DNA of 64,000 nt from JAJRWS01 sp039831705 (GCA_039831705.1 JBDOMT010000406.1:1-64000); one strand, 5' to 3'. Positions 27,265-37,124 are shown, counted from the stretch's first letter. Notes: a model not told the origin generated them from the sequence alone. Program-made: numbers and translations.

Positions 27265-28239
27265 ATGTCTAAAATTCAACGCATTCTGGTCACCGGTGGC
27301 GCCGGTTTTCTCGGTTCTCATTTGTGCGAACGGCTGGTGGAACAGCAACATGATGTCATCTGTCTGGACAACTTTTTTACCAGCCAGAAGGAGAACGTAT
27401 CCCACTTGCTCAACCGGCCCAACTTCGAGCTGATCCGGCACGATATCACCCAGCCCATTTTTCTGGAAGTCGATGAAATCTACAATCTGGCCTGCCCCGC
27501 GGCCCCCGGTCACTATCAGTACAATCCCATCAAGACGATGAAAACATCCTTGCTGGGTGCGATTCATACCTTGGGGCTTGCCAAACGATGTCGAGCCAAG
27601 GTACTGCAAGCCTCAACCAGTGAAGTCTACGGTGATCCGGAAGTCCATCCACAGGTTGAAAGCTACCGTGGCTGTGTCAACCCAATTGGTCCACGGGCCT
27701 GTTACGATGAAGGCAAGCGCGCAGCGGAAACCTTGTTCATGGACTATCACCGGAGCCATGGCATGAACGTGAAGATCGTGCGCATCTTTAACACCTACGG
27801 TCCGCGGATGCACCCATACGACGGACGCGTAGTATCGAATTTCATCCGTCAGGCATTGGCCGGAAAATCGATCTCCTTATTCGGCGACGGTTCGCAGACA
27901 CGGTCATTTTGCTATCGAGATGACCTCGTGAATGGAATCCTTCGAATGATGAATGGGGAAGACAATTTCATTGGCCCGGTAAACTTAGGCAACCCTGGAG
28001 AATTCACCATACGCGAACTGGCGGAATTAGTCATTGAAATGACTGGATCCAAGTCAGAAATCGAGCTTCATCCTTTACCCGATGACGACCCGACGCGCCG
28101 CCGTCCCGATATTTCACTGGCGCACAAGCAACTCGATTGGCAACCCAAAATTTCCCTTCGGGATGGACTCGAAAAAACCATCGCCTGGTTCCGCAGTATC
28201 CAGCTGGATAACTACCGGGCTCCCACGCCTAATTATTAA
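27265..28239 (+). CDS. UDP-glucuronate decarboxylase (UDP-xylose synthase type SDR)
   Basis: A 324-residue extended short-chain dehydrogenase likely converting UDP-glucuronate to UDP-xylose with bound NAD, feeding surface polysaccharide synthesis. Features are TGGAGFLG (10-17, NAD binding), LDNFFTSQKENV typical of UXS enzymes, catalytic LQASTSEVYGDP near 115, and YDEGK with Tyr147 and Lys151. RIFNTYGPRMHPYDGRVVSNF is the family's substrate region. The gene's TAA is the first triplet of a palindromic element shared with the convergent neighbour. Exact product (decarboxylase rather than epimerase) is by family resemblance. Confidence 0.9.
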   Translation: MSKIQRILVTGGAGFLGSHLCERLVEQQHDVICLDNFFTSQKENVSHLLNRPNFELIRHDITQPIFLEVDEIYNLACPAAPGHYQYNPIKTMKTSLLGAIHTLGLAKRCRAKVLQASTSEVYGDPEVHPQVESYRGCVNPIGPRACYDEGKRAAETLFMDYHRSHGMNVKIVRIFNTYGPRMHPYDGRVVSNFIRQALAGKSISLFGDGSQTRSFCYRDDLVNGILRMMNGEDNFIGPVNLGNPGEFTIRELAELVIEMTGSKSEIELHPLPDDDPTRRRPDISLAHKQLDWQPKISLRDGLEKTIAWFRSIQLDNYRAPTPNY

Positions 28240-28347
28240 CCCGGAATTCTCACACTTTTCGTCGCGAGCGGTGGTAAGTCCTTGTCTGACGCAGCCAGGC
28301 AAGAACTTGGCCGCCGCGTAACAGGAAAGTGTGAGAAATGTGGGTTA
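28237..28347. repeat. 111-bp palindrome carrying the stop codons of two convergent genes
   Basis: The ends TAACCC (28237-28242) and GGGTTA (28342-28347) are inverted, as are CTCACACTTT and AAAGTGTGAG inside. The TAA at the left is the stop of the decarboxylase gene; the complement of TTA at the right is the stop of the VanZ-like gene. AAGTCCTTG and CAAGAACTT are the inner arms. The layout resembles the ~180-218 bp palindromes. Confidence 0.7.
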
Positions 28348-28785
28348 AGTCCCCGAAAGGGCGGGAGTTAGACTCCAACGGAGAACACGTGACAAGAACG
28401 GACTGGCAAGCCGGAACAAGATAAGTCCTGCGACAATCCCAGTCACATCGGCCAACCAATCGTAACCATCGCAAGTGCGACCTACGGGAATCTGAGTCAC
28501 TTCATCGAAAATCCCATAAAGGGTGCCAAACAGCCAGACCATGAAGTAGTGAAAAGCTTCCAAGGCACCTCGGGAGAGCTTCCAACTAGCCAACAGACAC
28601 ACCGTCAACGTAAAATACGCTCCTGCATGTGCCAGTTTGTCCAGATGAAAAATAGTAGAAGGACCCGTCACTGGCAGGTGTGTACCAAGAAACATGGCCA
28701 CCAGTACGGCAACCACCACCACACGCATGACGACCGCAATACGAGTGATCCGTACTTGAAGGGCCATAGGCTCGATTAACGGCAT
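28345..28785 (-). CDS. VanZ-like membrane protein
   Basis: This 146-residue product is small and hydrophobic with about four membrane segments (RIAVVMRVVVVAVLVAMFLG; YFTLTVCLLASW; FHYFMVWLFGTLYGIFDEV; DVTGIVAGLILF). The FHLDKLAHAGAY and GIFDEVTQ-x7-CDGYDWLADVTG motifs are those of VanZ-like proteins, whose role is not known outside the antibiotic-resistance member. I chose ATG 28785 (MPLIEPMALQVRITRI). A longer frame runs into a repeat and is not convincing. Its stop codon is formed by the palindrome at 28237-28347. Confidence 0.8.
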   Translation of the reverse strand: MPLIEPMALQVRITRIAVVMRVVVVAVLVAMFLGTHLPVTGPSTIFHLDKLAHAGAYFTLTVCLLASWKLSRGALEAFHYFMVWLFGTLYGIFDEVTQIPVGRTCDGYDWLADVTGIVAGLILFRLASPFLSRVLRWSLTPALSGT

Positions 28786-28805
28786 AAAATAATAACTCGC
28801 ATGTG

Positions 28806-28884
28806 AAAAAGGTATCAGGTACCCTTTGCTGGAATGTAACGGAGGGGTTTCCCATAAAAGGCAAAAGGCACCTGTTACCTTTTT
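28806..28884. repeat. Palindrome with AAAAAGGTAWCAGGT arms
   Basis: AAAAAGGTATCAGGTACCCT at the left is mirrored by GGCACCTGTTACCTTTTT at the right with a few mismatches. Within 28786-29163 there is also a 12-base direct repeat CATTCCTATGTA at 29049 and 29064. No gene is seen there. Confidence 0.6.
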
Positions 28885-29163
28885 ACCCACCCAACCATAC
28901 CACCCATATTACCCATATGCCGTTTTCTGGCATAGTGTAGGGTTATAGTGTAGCGGAAATTACTGTTACAACTGGAATATGGGAATGGTGGAAAAATGGA
29001 CTTTTGATGATGTTTACCTGTTGGCGTACGCCACATTCCATTTTTCATCATTCCTATGTATGGCATTCCTATGTACGGCGATTGCTGGACCTGAGTTCGT
29101 TTACATCCACAGTCCGATTTGTTCTTAATCTGCCGTCTTTCTCCCCTATAGAGTTCGCTCCTC

Positions 29164-29649
29164 TTGGAAAACACCAATCTAGAACAACACGAATATTTCA
29201 TGTATCAGGCCTTGGCTGAGGCAGAAGCAGCTTTTCAGGTCGATGAAGTGCCTGTCGGGGCAATTATCACCTACCAGGATTCGGCCGCAGGGAGAAAAAT
29301 TGTGGGAGCCGCTCATAACCAGCGTGAAGGGCTCCACGACCCGACTGCCCATGCCGAAATGCTCGCCATCACCCAGGCTGCCGCCAGCCTGGGAAACTGG
29401 CGACTGGAAGGGTGTGTCCTGTATGTCACCCTGGAGCCGTGCCCCATGTGTGCTGGGGCAATCGTGCAAGCACGGATTCCAAAAGTCGTGTACGGTGCCA
29501 ACGACCCCAAAGCGGGCGCTGTTCGAAGTCTATTTCAATTGCTCAGCGATTCACGATTGAATCATCAGACCGAAATTGTCGAGGGCGTGCTCGGCGAAGT
29601 GTGTGGTGAACTACTTTCGAATTTTTTCAGAAGTAAAAGAGGTGCGTAG
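29164..29649 (+). CDS. tadA: tRNA adenosine(34) deaminase
   Basis: A 161-residue zinc deaminase that converts adenosine to inosine at the tRNA wobble position. The zinc and catalytic residues are HAE (His63, Glu65) and PCPMC (Cys93, Cys96). EVPVGAIITYQ, AHNQRE and KVVYGANDPKAGAV are family motifs. I kept the TTG start at 29164 because residues before the first ATG (EQHEYFMYQALAEA) match the usual N-terminal helix; the binding site is weak. It is a single gene. Confidence 0.93.
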   Translation: MENTNLEQHEYFMYQALAEAEAAFQVDEVPVGAIITYQDSAAGRKIVGAAHNQREGLHDPTAHAEMLAITQAAASLGNWRLEGCVLYVTLEPCPMCAGAIVQARIPKVVYGANDPKAGAVRSLFQLLSDSRLNHQTEIVEGVLGEVCGELLSNFFRSKRGA

Positions 29650-29844
29650 ATTTCGTCATGTCGGTCTGTCTCTCCGAAATGAGCCAACCTGACGATTGAA
29701 ACAAACCGCTAGCGTTACCGGTTGCAAACACTATTTGCCCTTGCGGCAACCGCAAAAAGTTTGCTACAAGTCTCGCCACTTTTCTGGCAAAAGCTCATCA
29801 AAATGTCGCTATTCCGCTCATAGAGCGCGGGCAAGGATAAGACT

Positions 29845-31722
29845 ATGGCCACGGGACGACTTGTTGCACGTACTTTTTTCCATACGACCATACTGGGAAT
29901 CGTGTGTGCTATCTGTTGTGCACCGACTCAGGCTCAAAATGCCGCCTACGGCCCCTGGGAGCAACTTTCCGCAGATGAGGCCTACCCGGATGACGAACCT
30001 GACATCACCGTTGGCCGATTGATCGACTCATTATTTGAACCGGCCGCCCCTGAAAGTCATGTGCCTGAAGCGATCAGTCAGGCGCTGGGTCGAAAACCGT
30101 ACCGGGGAGCCGCGCAACAATCGAACCTGCGTGGCCAATTGGTTCGCAATCCGGACACGGACAATGGCCATGCTCCGTTTGTGCTGGTCGACCGTTACGG
30201 AGGAATTCAGCGTTATATCGAACCGGTCGCCACGGTCGACCTGCAAGCTTACGAAGGTGAAATTGTGGGCGTCCGACGTGATACGGGCGATACCCTGTTG
30301 GCCTCGCAATTGGATCTGCCACGCACCCTTGGCAACTCGCACGGGTTGCAATTGACCGGCCATGAAGAACCCATTCCTGCGGGAGAGCTCATTCCCGATC
30401 CGGCCGACGACACGGCAGACACCGATCACCCACTGATTCTACCTGAGGGAATCGACCCTATTTACCTGGACGATGAACCTAGTATCGGTGGCTGCCCCCA
30501 ATGTGGCGGATTGGCCATGCACGGGCCAGACTGTGGACGGGCCGTACGCGGTGGACGTCACCAGTTTTACGCCCAAGGCGAATACCTAATATGGGCCATG
30601 GATGGAATGGATACTCCACCACTGGTTGTCCAGGGTGATACCGACGGCAATCAGAATTTTACCAATGCTCAAATCATCTATGGCAATGACGATATCCTCA
30701 CTCAAGGACGCAGTGGTGCACGTCTGCGTTTGGGTGTCTGGCTGGGCGGAGGACCGTGGGCTCTGGAAGGAGAATACCTGGGTCTGGGAAGTATTTCTTC
30801 ACGATTTACCGCTGGAGGGGATGGTGTCACTCTCCCCTTTATCGGTCGACCAATCATCGATGCGACCACCGGTTTAAATGCAGTCGAGGATGTTTCCTTT
30901 CCAGGAATTCAGGGAAATGTGACAGTCGATGCGGACAGCGAGTTCCAATCGGGTGGAGTTTGGTTTCGGCGTAGCCTCTGTTCGTTTGCAGGATGTCAAG
31001 ATTCGTACTGTGACGACATTACCTGCGACAGTTGCGTAGACTGTGGGACGGGGGTAAACGGATGCGTTTCGGGTTTGTGTAGTAGATGGTCCTCCCGCTG
31101 CGGCCGCCTCTTTAACCGGGGTACTCGTCGAATCGATTTCCTGTTTGGATTACGGTCGACCAGACTCGATGAGAATCTCAACATCTCTGAAGATTTGCAG
31201 ACGACCGACACCCTACCAACAACCTTCCAAGTTAGCGATCGGTTTTCTACGACCAACGAATTTACCGGTTTTGAACTCGGATATGTCTGGGGATGGCAAA
31301 ATCAGCGGTGGTCGATCGATCTTCTCAACCGGGTCGCAATTGGCGGCACCCACCAACAGGTCGACATCCGTGGCAGCACTGTGCAGAACACGGGCGCCGG
31401 CCCCGTCACCGGGCCGGGTGGCCTGTTGGCACTACCAAGCAATATCGACAGCTACACACGCGACGAATTGAGCGTGATCCCTGAATTTGGTGCCACCCTC
31501 GGCTTTGCGCTCACCAAGCGGCTACGTCTGACAGCCGGCTACACCTTTATCTACTGGAGTCGCGTGGCCCGCCCGGGCGATCAGATCGACCTGGAAGTCA
31601 ATCCGGGCTCACTTCCCTTTGCAACAACGCCTTCCACCATTCCAGCCCGACCCCAATTTGTCTTTCGCGATACCGACATTTGGATCCAGGGCCTGAATTT
31701 TGGTGCCGATTACACCTGGTAG
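29845..31722 (+). CDS. BBP7-family outer-membrane beta-barrel protein
   Basis: This 625-residue product has a signal peptide (TILGIVCAICCAPTQAQ). Residues about 30-200 are a variable N-terminal part with DxDTLLASQL-like sequence. From about 235 (YAQGEYLIWAMDGMDTPPLV) to the end, aromatic-rich alternating strands and a C-terminal NFGADYTW make a barrel of the BBP7 type described in planctomycetes. There is a Cys-rich insert near 380-420 with more than ten Cys in about 35 residues. AAGGAT is found before the ATG. It lies upstream of the LEPR-XLL protein in the same direction, 259 bases apart. No transport substrate can be given. Confidence 0.8.
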   Translation: MATGRLVARTFFHTTILGIVCAICCAPTQAQNAAYGPWEQLSADEAYPDDEPDITVGRLIDSLFEPAAPESHVPEAISQALGRKPYRGAAQQSNLRGQLVRNPDTDNGHAPFVLVDRYGGIQRYIEPVATVDLQAYEGEIVGVRRDTGDTLLASQLDLPRTLGNSHGLQLTGHEEPIPAGELIPDPADDTADTDHPLILPEGIDPIYLDDEPSIGGCPQCGGLAMHGPDCGRAVRGGRHQFYAQGEYLIWAMDGMDTPPLVVQGDTDGNQNFTNAQIIYGNDDILTQGRSGARLRLGVWLGGGPWALEGEYLGLGSISSRFTAGGDGVTLPFIGRPIIDATTGLNAVEDVSFPGIQGNVTVDADSEFQSGGVWFRRSLCSFAGCQDSYCDDITCDSCVDCGTGVNGCVSGLCSRWSSRCGRLFNRGTRRIDFLFGLRSTRLDENLNISEDLQTTDTLPTTFQVSDRFSTTNEFTGFELGYVWGWQNQRWSIDLLNRVAIGGTHQQVDIRGSTVQNTGAGPVTGPGGLLALPSNIDSYTRDELSVIPEFGATLGFALTKRLRLTAGYTFIYWSRVARPGDQIDLEVNPGSLPFATTPSTIPARPQFVFRDTDIWIQGLNFGADYTW

Positions 31723-31981
31723 GAAAAGCGGGCGATGCGTATATAAGGCGAGCAGCAGTTGAAAACGCACCTCTATGGAACCGCGGTTCTCCGCTGGTGA
31801 ATTCTCAACCACTACGCATCTCAAGCCGCATTTTTGGTCAAACTGCAGGGTACTGGTAATCTGTAAGGCCACTCTAGCCGATACAACTCTTATTGGATTT
31901 TGTATGCGCCGGGGATCTTTCTCTGAAAATCATTCACTGGCGCCTCTTCTGCTAGCAAAGTGAGACTCCACGAGGCACCCC

Positions 31982-34729
31982 ATGGCTCTGTTTGGCTCCC
32001 GTCGAAAACAATCGGCAACGCAGTTTACCCCACAACGTAAGCACTATGGCAACAAGGTGCGAAACTTGGGAACCCAACTGACCTTCGAAACTTTGGAACC
32101 ACGCACCCTGTTGGCCGCCGATTTGACGCTGGCAGTGGATCCGGTCGACTTTGCAGAGATTGTCGGCGTAGTTCGCAGCAACCCTCAAGGAGACGCCGAT
32201 TCGGCCAATGATTCCATCGTCACAGATGCCACGGTTCGCCTATTTCGCGATGGCGGCGATGGTTCTTTTGACGGCGGGAGCAGTGACGATGTGCAAATTG
32301 GCGCGGCCGTAACCACCGATGCGCAAGGAAACTATCACTTTCAAGAACTCGGCGCGGGCCGATATTTTGTGCAGGTCAGCCCTACGGGTCCGTTGCAGTT
32401 CCGCTCGGGACTGGATGTGCACGAAGTCAACATTACCCCAGGTGAAGCCCAAGGTGTCATGGGTTCCACCATTGACGGATTCATCACCGACCAAATTGTG
32501 GAAGCCCGGTCTCCGCTGCCAGCAAGTCAACCTTCGAACCTGTCAGATACCGCCGTTTTGGGGGGAGAACGCGACCTGTTCGTGCAACTGACGGAAAGTA
32601 CCAGCCCCATTGCCGCCGTGTCGCTGATGAGCAATGGTGGGTTACTGCATTTGGCCAGCAACTCCGGCGCCACTGGGATCGCCAAAATCGTTTGGGACGG
32701 GCCGGATGCCAGCGGTCAAGAAGTCAATCCTACCGGCTTGGGAGGTGTCGATCTGACTCAGTCCGGGGGCAATACGATGACCGGCATCGCATTGACTTCC
32801 GGAGCAGATCACCCCAACTCCCAAATCACCCTGCGGGTTTATCGGGATGCCGATAACTGGTCGGAATACACCACCCTTGTGCCCGAAACGACCGGTGGAC
32901 TTGCCAGCGAGCAGGCCATATTTCGTTTTAACGACAGTCCAACCTCTCAAGCTGGGCAAGGGGCCGATTTCACCCAAGTCGGCGCGTTGGAACTGACCTT
33001 CGCCGGTGTTCCGGCAGCAGATGGGCAGGTATCCTTGGTGGGACTGGTCGGTCGAGCAACCAAACGGGTCAATTTCACCGCAGAGCCACGACTGAGTTTA
33101 GGCGACCACGTTTGGAACGATATCAACAACAATGGATTGCACGAATCGGCAGAACCGGGTATCGCCGGGGTCAAACTGAATCTGTACGAGGATACCGATA
33201 ATAACAATCAATACAGCCAGGGAGTCGATCAGTGGTTGGGCATGACTACCACCGATGCCCAGGGCGATTACCTGTTTGAAAATCTTTTCCCAGGCAAATA
33301 CACCGTACAGGTCGACCCGGAAAGTTTCTTACCTATCGGTCCACTCCTCGGCTTACGCTCCAGCTTGGGCAACCAGGATGCTACCGATCCCGATGATAAT
33401 CAAAATCAAGATGACAATGGCCATCCCTTGTCCAGCGAGGGTGTCTGGAGTTCTGCAGTAACCCTACTGGGGGGAACCGAGCCAACCAACGATGGTGATA
33501 CCGATGCCAACACGAATCGCACCATCGACTTTGGCTTCTTTGGTTTCGATCTGGTCCTCAACAAGTCCATCGAACAAACCAGCGTGGCTCCTAATGAAAC
33601 ACTCACCTATCGCGTTTTGGTCACCAACGATGGGCCCTCCACGGCCATGAATGTGCAGTTTACCGATACGTTGCCCACTGGAGTCACCTACCAATCCAGT
33701 AGCATCAATCTGGATGGCATTGACCTGCAACATCACCAGGGCAAGGTCACGGGTGATTTTGGCTCTATGGCCCGGGGCGCGTCGATCGTCGTCACCATCC
33801 ACGCCAGTGTCAATTCCGATGCAACCGGAACCCTGGTCAACACGGCCACGGTCGCTGCACCGAATGAATGGAATTTGACCAATAACACCGACCAGGTTTC
33901 CAATCCCGTTACCCCTCGAATCGATCTGGCCGTTGAGAAAGCTGACAGCGACGATCCGGTGAAACCAGGGGACACCTTCCAGTACACACTCGATATCGTC
34001 AACAACGGCCCCTCTCAGGCAACCGGCGTGATCGTCACCGACACCCTGCCAACCACCGGAATTCGCTTCCAACAAGCTTCGCCTGTTCCCACCAGCATCT
34101 CCGACAACCGGCTGGTCTTTGCATTGGGCGATCTGGCCAGCGGTGAAACGAGCCAGGTGAACATCACCGTCCAAGTCGAAGATGATTTTGTCGGCCAACT
34201 TGAAAATTTGGTCGAAGTTCAGGGCAACGAAACCGAAACCAATTTAAACAACAACGAAGACTCGGAAACCACACAAGTCAACGTCGAGCCGGCGAGCCTG
34301 GGTGGCAACGTTTTCGTCGACCAGAACAACGACGGCAACCTTGACAACGACGAACCTCGCCTGGCGGGCGTGCTGATTACACTCCAAGGCCTCGACTTCC
34401 AAGGGCAAGCGGTTACTCGCACTACGGAAACCGGGTCGGATGGAAAATACAACTTCGACAACCTCATGCCGGGCCAGTACATGCTCATCGAATCCCAACC
34501 CGATCGTCTCGATGACGGTAAAGATTCGGTGGGGCAGGTCAGCGATGGGCAAACTGAAGAGATCGTAGGATTTCTCGCTCTCGATCTATTTGCCAACGAC
34601 GACAAGGATGCCGATGCGATTGAAGGCATCCAACTCGAAGGGGGTGACCAGGGCGACGATTACAACTTTGGCGAATTGGTACACCAATCCAGCAAGGCCG
34701 ATTTCGTGCGGCCCCTCTTTTATCGGTAG
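31982..34729 (+). CDS. LEPR-XLL surface protein with SdrD-like B and DUF11 modules
   Basis: The 915-residue product begins with a basic segment and LEPRTLLA (residues 38-45), the N-terminal LEPR-XLL motif of large planctomycete surface proteins. It continues with an SdrD-B-like repeat (VRLFRDGGDGSFDGGSSDD), an intermediate domain, a second SdrD-B repeat (SLGDHVWNDINNNGLHES), two DUF11 conserved repeats (NGPSTAMNVQFTDTLPTGVTY and the NGPSQATGVIVTDTLP copy) and a third SdrD-B repeat (SLGGNVFVDQNNDGNLDNDE). DxNxNG motifs suggest calcium binding. It ends FVRPLFYR with no LPXTG or membrane segment. A strong terminator follows. It is probably surface or matrix exposed. Confidence 0.85.
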   Translation: MALFGSRRKQSATQFTPQRKHYGNKVRNLGTQLTFETLEPRTLLAADLTLAVDPVDFAEIVGVVRSNPQGDADSANDSIVTDATVRLFRDGGDGSFDGGSSDDVQIGAAVTTDAQGNYHFQELGAGRYFVQVSPTGPLQFRSGLDVHEVNITPGEAQGVMGSTIDGFITDQIVEARSPLPASQPSNLSDTAVLGGERDLFVQLTESTSPIAAVSLMSNGGLLHLASNSGATGIAKIVWDGPDASGQEVNPTGLGGVDLTQSGGNTMTGIALTSGADHPNSQITLRVYRDADNWSEYTTLVPETTGGLASEQAIFRFNDSPTSQAGQGADFTQVGALELTFAGVPAADGQVSLVGLVGRATKRVNFTAEPRLSLGDHVWNDINNNGLHESAEPGIAGVKLNLYEDTDNNNQYSQGVDQWLGMTTTDAQGDYLFENLFPGKYTVQVDPESFLPIGPLLGLRSSLGNQDATDPDDNQNQDDNGHPLSSEGVWSSAVTLLGGTEPTNDGDTDANTNRTIDFGFFGFDLVLNKSIEQTSVAPNETLTYRVLVTNDGPSTAMNVQFTDTLPTGVTYQSSSINLDGIDLQHHQGKVTGDFGSMARGASIVVTIHASVNSDATGTLVNTATVAAPNEWNLTNNTDQVSNPVTPRIDLAVEKADSDDPVKPGDTFQYTLDIVNNGPSQATGVIVTDTLPTTGIRFQQASPVPTSISDNRLVFALGDLASGETSQVNITVQVEDDFVGQLENLVEVQGNETETNLNNNEDSETTQVNVEPASLGGNVFVDQNNDGNLDNDEPRLAGVLITLQGLDFQGQAVTRTTETGSDGKYNFDNLMPGQYMLIESQPDRLDDGKDSVGQVSDGQTEEIVGFLALDLFANDDKDADAIEGIQLEGGDQGDDYNFGELVHQSSKADFVRPLFYR

Positions 34730-34802
34730 AGTGGAACCCCGTATCCAGGAAACGCACGAAGGCAGCAGACTTCTGATTTCCAATTAGACAGCAAATCAAC
34801 AT

Positions 34803-34841
34803 CGCCCGACGTGGTTTCACCACGCCGGGCGTTTTCTTTTT
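34803..34841 (+). terminator. Rho-independent terminator
   Basis: CGCCCG-A-CGTGG pairs with CCACG-C-CGGGCG around a TTTCA loop, followed by TTTTCTTTTT. It ends the LEPR-XLL transcript. Confidence 0.85.
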
Positions 34842-34889
34842 CCTACCGTAAACGTCTCGTGGTTGTGAAAATGCCTCACGGTAGGCTGC

Positions 34890-35010
34890 GATAAATTATT
34901 TTCGCCCTCGCTCAGTTTCATGGCCTAGGGTTGTAATGGCTGAATTCCCTCTCGACAGCAGTCGAGCCTCGTCCTTTCCAGCCTGATAGTCCGAAGTTGC
35001 TCGCCCGTGA
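34890..35010 (+). promoter_or_regulatory. Upstream region shared with 37755-37862
   Basis: The stretch including TTTCATGGCCTAGGGTTGTA and ATGGCTGAAT resembles TTTTATGACATAGTGTTGTA and GTGGCTGGAT at about 37777-37806, with further likeness downstream to GTGATC. Both precede TadE/TadG-type genes. A common promoter or operator is a fair guess, not shown. No gene is seen between 34842 and 35170. Confidence 0.4.
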
Positions 35011-35170
35011 TCACATCACACTTTTCCATCAAGCTCAGTCAAGCACTACAAACTTATCCTGCCACCCTCGACGACCGCGCATTTGCAGATGCCAACCACC
35101 CAGGCAGACAACCTCATAAGCACCGCCCCACTCATCTGAGAGATTCCACCCTAGAGAGATCCTTCCCACC

Positions 35171-35824
35171 ATGAAAACATTCGCACACCGCTACACCCGT
35201 TGGGCTTGTTTGACCGTCGCCGGTTGCCTCGCCTGGATGACCGTTCCGGCAGCCACCGCAGAAGCCGCCAACATCGTTTCGATTGAAGAGTTATGGGAAC
35301 TGAGCATCGGTAAGCCGACGCCTGATCGCAGTTCGCCGCAGACAAGCATGCTCATGTCGCCCCATGAAGATCTGAAAAGTACCTATTTTATGTTCACTTT
35401 GAATCACAAAAGCTTCCCAAATTTTTCGGCGGGTGGTATGCAGGTGCAAGAGTGGGATGGTGATAATGTCTGGCATATTCAAAATGGCCCTCAAACAGGC
35501 ACGATGGGGCATGAGAATGAAACCGTCAACTGGAGCCAGATATTGGAAATTCACGACGGCCTGCTCACATTTGAGGTACTCAATGGATCCTCTCAGAGTT
35601 GGAACTCTTTTGGCGGACAAGGGTATTTGAAACTGTCGACCTCAACTGGGCTGCGCAACTTGAATGGCTACCGATTGTACAACACGCTGGGTGAATCAGA
35701 AGTCGGCTATGCCGGAAATCGTGTCCAAACGCTGGTTCTCAAAAAGCTGATCTGGGTTACCGACGACAATGAAGTGCATGAGCTACTTGCACCTATTGCC
35801 ATCGACACAGAACTTGATCCTTAA
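35171..35824 (+). CDS. Secreted hypothetical protein opening the Tad-like block
   Basis: This 217-residue product has a signal peptide (CLTVAGCLAWMTVPAATAEA). The mature part is Trp-rich with beta-like sequence (DNVWHIQNGPQTGTMGHE; GQGYLKLSTSTGLRNL). I do not recognise a family. It lies at the head of a run of TadE/TadG-like genes in one direction and ends before the next gene's start at 35889. Its place suggests an accessory role in the same envelope function, by inference. Confidence 0.6.
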   Translation: MKTFAHRYTRWACLTVAGCLAWMTVPAATAEAANIVSIEELWELSIGKPTPDRSSPQTSMLMSPHEDLKSTYFMFTLNHKSFPNFSAGGMQVQEWDGDNVWHIQNGPQTGTMGHENETVNWSQILEIHDGLLTFEVLNGSSQSWNSFGGQGYLKLSTSTGLRNLNGYRLYNTLGESEVGYAGNRVQTLVLKKLIWVTDDNEVHELLAPIAIDTELDP

Positions 35825-35888
35825 GACAGAGGACACCGCCCCTGCTCCTTCCCCGAATACGTTGATTTCGTTTGCAAAGGCAACCATT

Positions 35889-37046
35889 ATGAAACACTTA
35901 CAACCACAGCATCCCTCGCGAACCGGATTGATCACTGTTCTGGCCGCATTCATGTCTGTCATGCTGCTGGGTATGCTGGCATTCAGCGTCGACTTGGGAT
36001 ACATACTTTCGGCCAAAGAAGAACTCCAACGTACAGCCGACGCCGCGGCAATTGCCGCCTGCTGGGAACTGGGACAAAACTTTTCCGACCTTGAAGATGG
36101 GGCGGAAGCCTCACTCCAAACACGTCTGACCGCAGCCTCCTACTCAACCCAAAACCGTGTTTCCAACCAAAACGTGACCCTGGACCAAAATCTCAGCAAC
36201 AGCACCGATGGAGATTGTGTGGTTGCCTACATCTCTAATTTCTACAACTCCTCCAGTGTATTGGATACTTCCAACCCCAACAATTACAACGTGGTCCGGG
36301 TACGGGTACGCAAAAACTCAAATCTTAATGGTGAAGTGCCTTACTTTTTTGCCAGAATCTTTGGCCTGAACGGCCAGTCGTTAGAGGCCGAAGCTCTGGC
36401 GGGCATCGTACGAGATGTGGCCGGATTCCAAACGCCTGCCGATGGCTCGAATCTCGACCTGTTACCTTTTGCATTGGATTACGACACCTGGCACGATCTG
36501 GTCGAACATAGTACGGGTGCTGACGATTGGACCTGGGACGAGACCAACGGCGTAGTCGCTGGAGGTGACGGTATCCTCGAGGTCAATCTCTACCCGCAAG
36601 GTACCGGCTCACCTGGAAACCGGGGGACGGTTGACATTGGAAGTTCTAATAATAGCGCAGCGGATATCGCTCGGCAAATTCTCAATGGTGTATCTGCAGA
36701 TGACTTAGCCGTACATGGAGGGAGCGTCAAATTTGACGGCGCTGGAGAATTAATACTCAATGGCGATACGGGCATTAGTGCCGGATTCAAGGACGAATTG
36801 GCCTACATCAAGGGTCAGCCTCGCTGCATACCCATTTTCACCGAGGTCAATGGTCCCGGCAACACGGCCGAATATACCATCACGCGTTGGTTTGGCATCC
36901 GCATTATGGATGTCAAACTGACCGGGCCCATGTCAAAAAAACATGTCACCATCCAGGCTGCACCCATTGTGCTCAAAGGAGTTATTCCTTCCACCACAAC
37001 CGGCACCAGCGACCATGTATTTTCCACGGTCGTGTTACTTGAATAA
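35889..37046 (+). CDS. TadG-like protein
   Basis: A 385-residue protein with a Tad-type N-terminus: a short basic lead, a single membrane helix (LITVLAAFMSVMLLGMLAFS) and then VDLGYILSAKEELQRTADAAAIAACWELG. That last signature is typical of TadG-like proteins of the Flp/Tad pilus system. The remainder is a large beta-rich extracellular part (ETNGVVAGGDGILEVNL). I chose ATG 35889; an open frame to 35769 overlaps the preceding gene. It is the first of four more Tad-like genes in tandem. Role in pilus or surface-fibre assembly is by family inference. Confidence 0.75.
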   Translation: MKHLQPQHPSRTGLITVLAAFMSVMLLGMLAFSVDLGYILSAKEELQRTADAAAIAACWELGQNFSDLEDGAEASLQTRLTAASYSTQNRVSNQNVTLDQNLSNSTDGDCVVAYISNFYNSSSVLDTSNPNNYNVVRVRVRKNSNLNGEVPYFFARIFGLNGQSLEAEALAGIVRDVAGFQTPADGSNLDLLPFALDYDTWHDLVEHSTGADDWTWDETNGVVAGGDGILEVNLYPQGTGSPGNRGTVDIGSSNNSAADIARQILNGVSADDLAVHGGSVKFDGAGELILNGDTGISAGFKDELAYIKGQPRCIPIFTEVNGPGNTAEYTITRWFGIRIMDVKLTGPMSKKHVTIQAAPIVLKGVIPSTTTGTSDHVFSTVVLLE

Positions 37047-37124
37047 CCACCTCTCAAGAATCTGGGACATGGCAACATATTCCTAGTCTACTCATAGCAC
37101 GGATGGCAACCATTCACCTGAAAC

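Noticed and set aside
34917..34937. Sigma-54 promoter (TGGC-N7-TTGC) in the shared Tad upstream region
   Set aside because: The spacing is six bases and the second half reads TTGT, and the other copy lacks the GG; not good enough.
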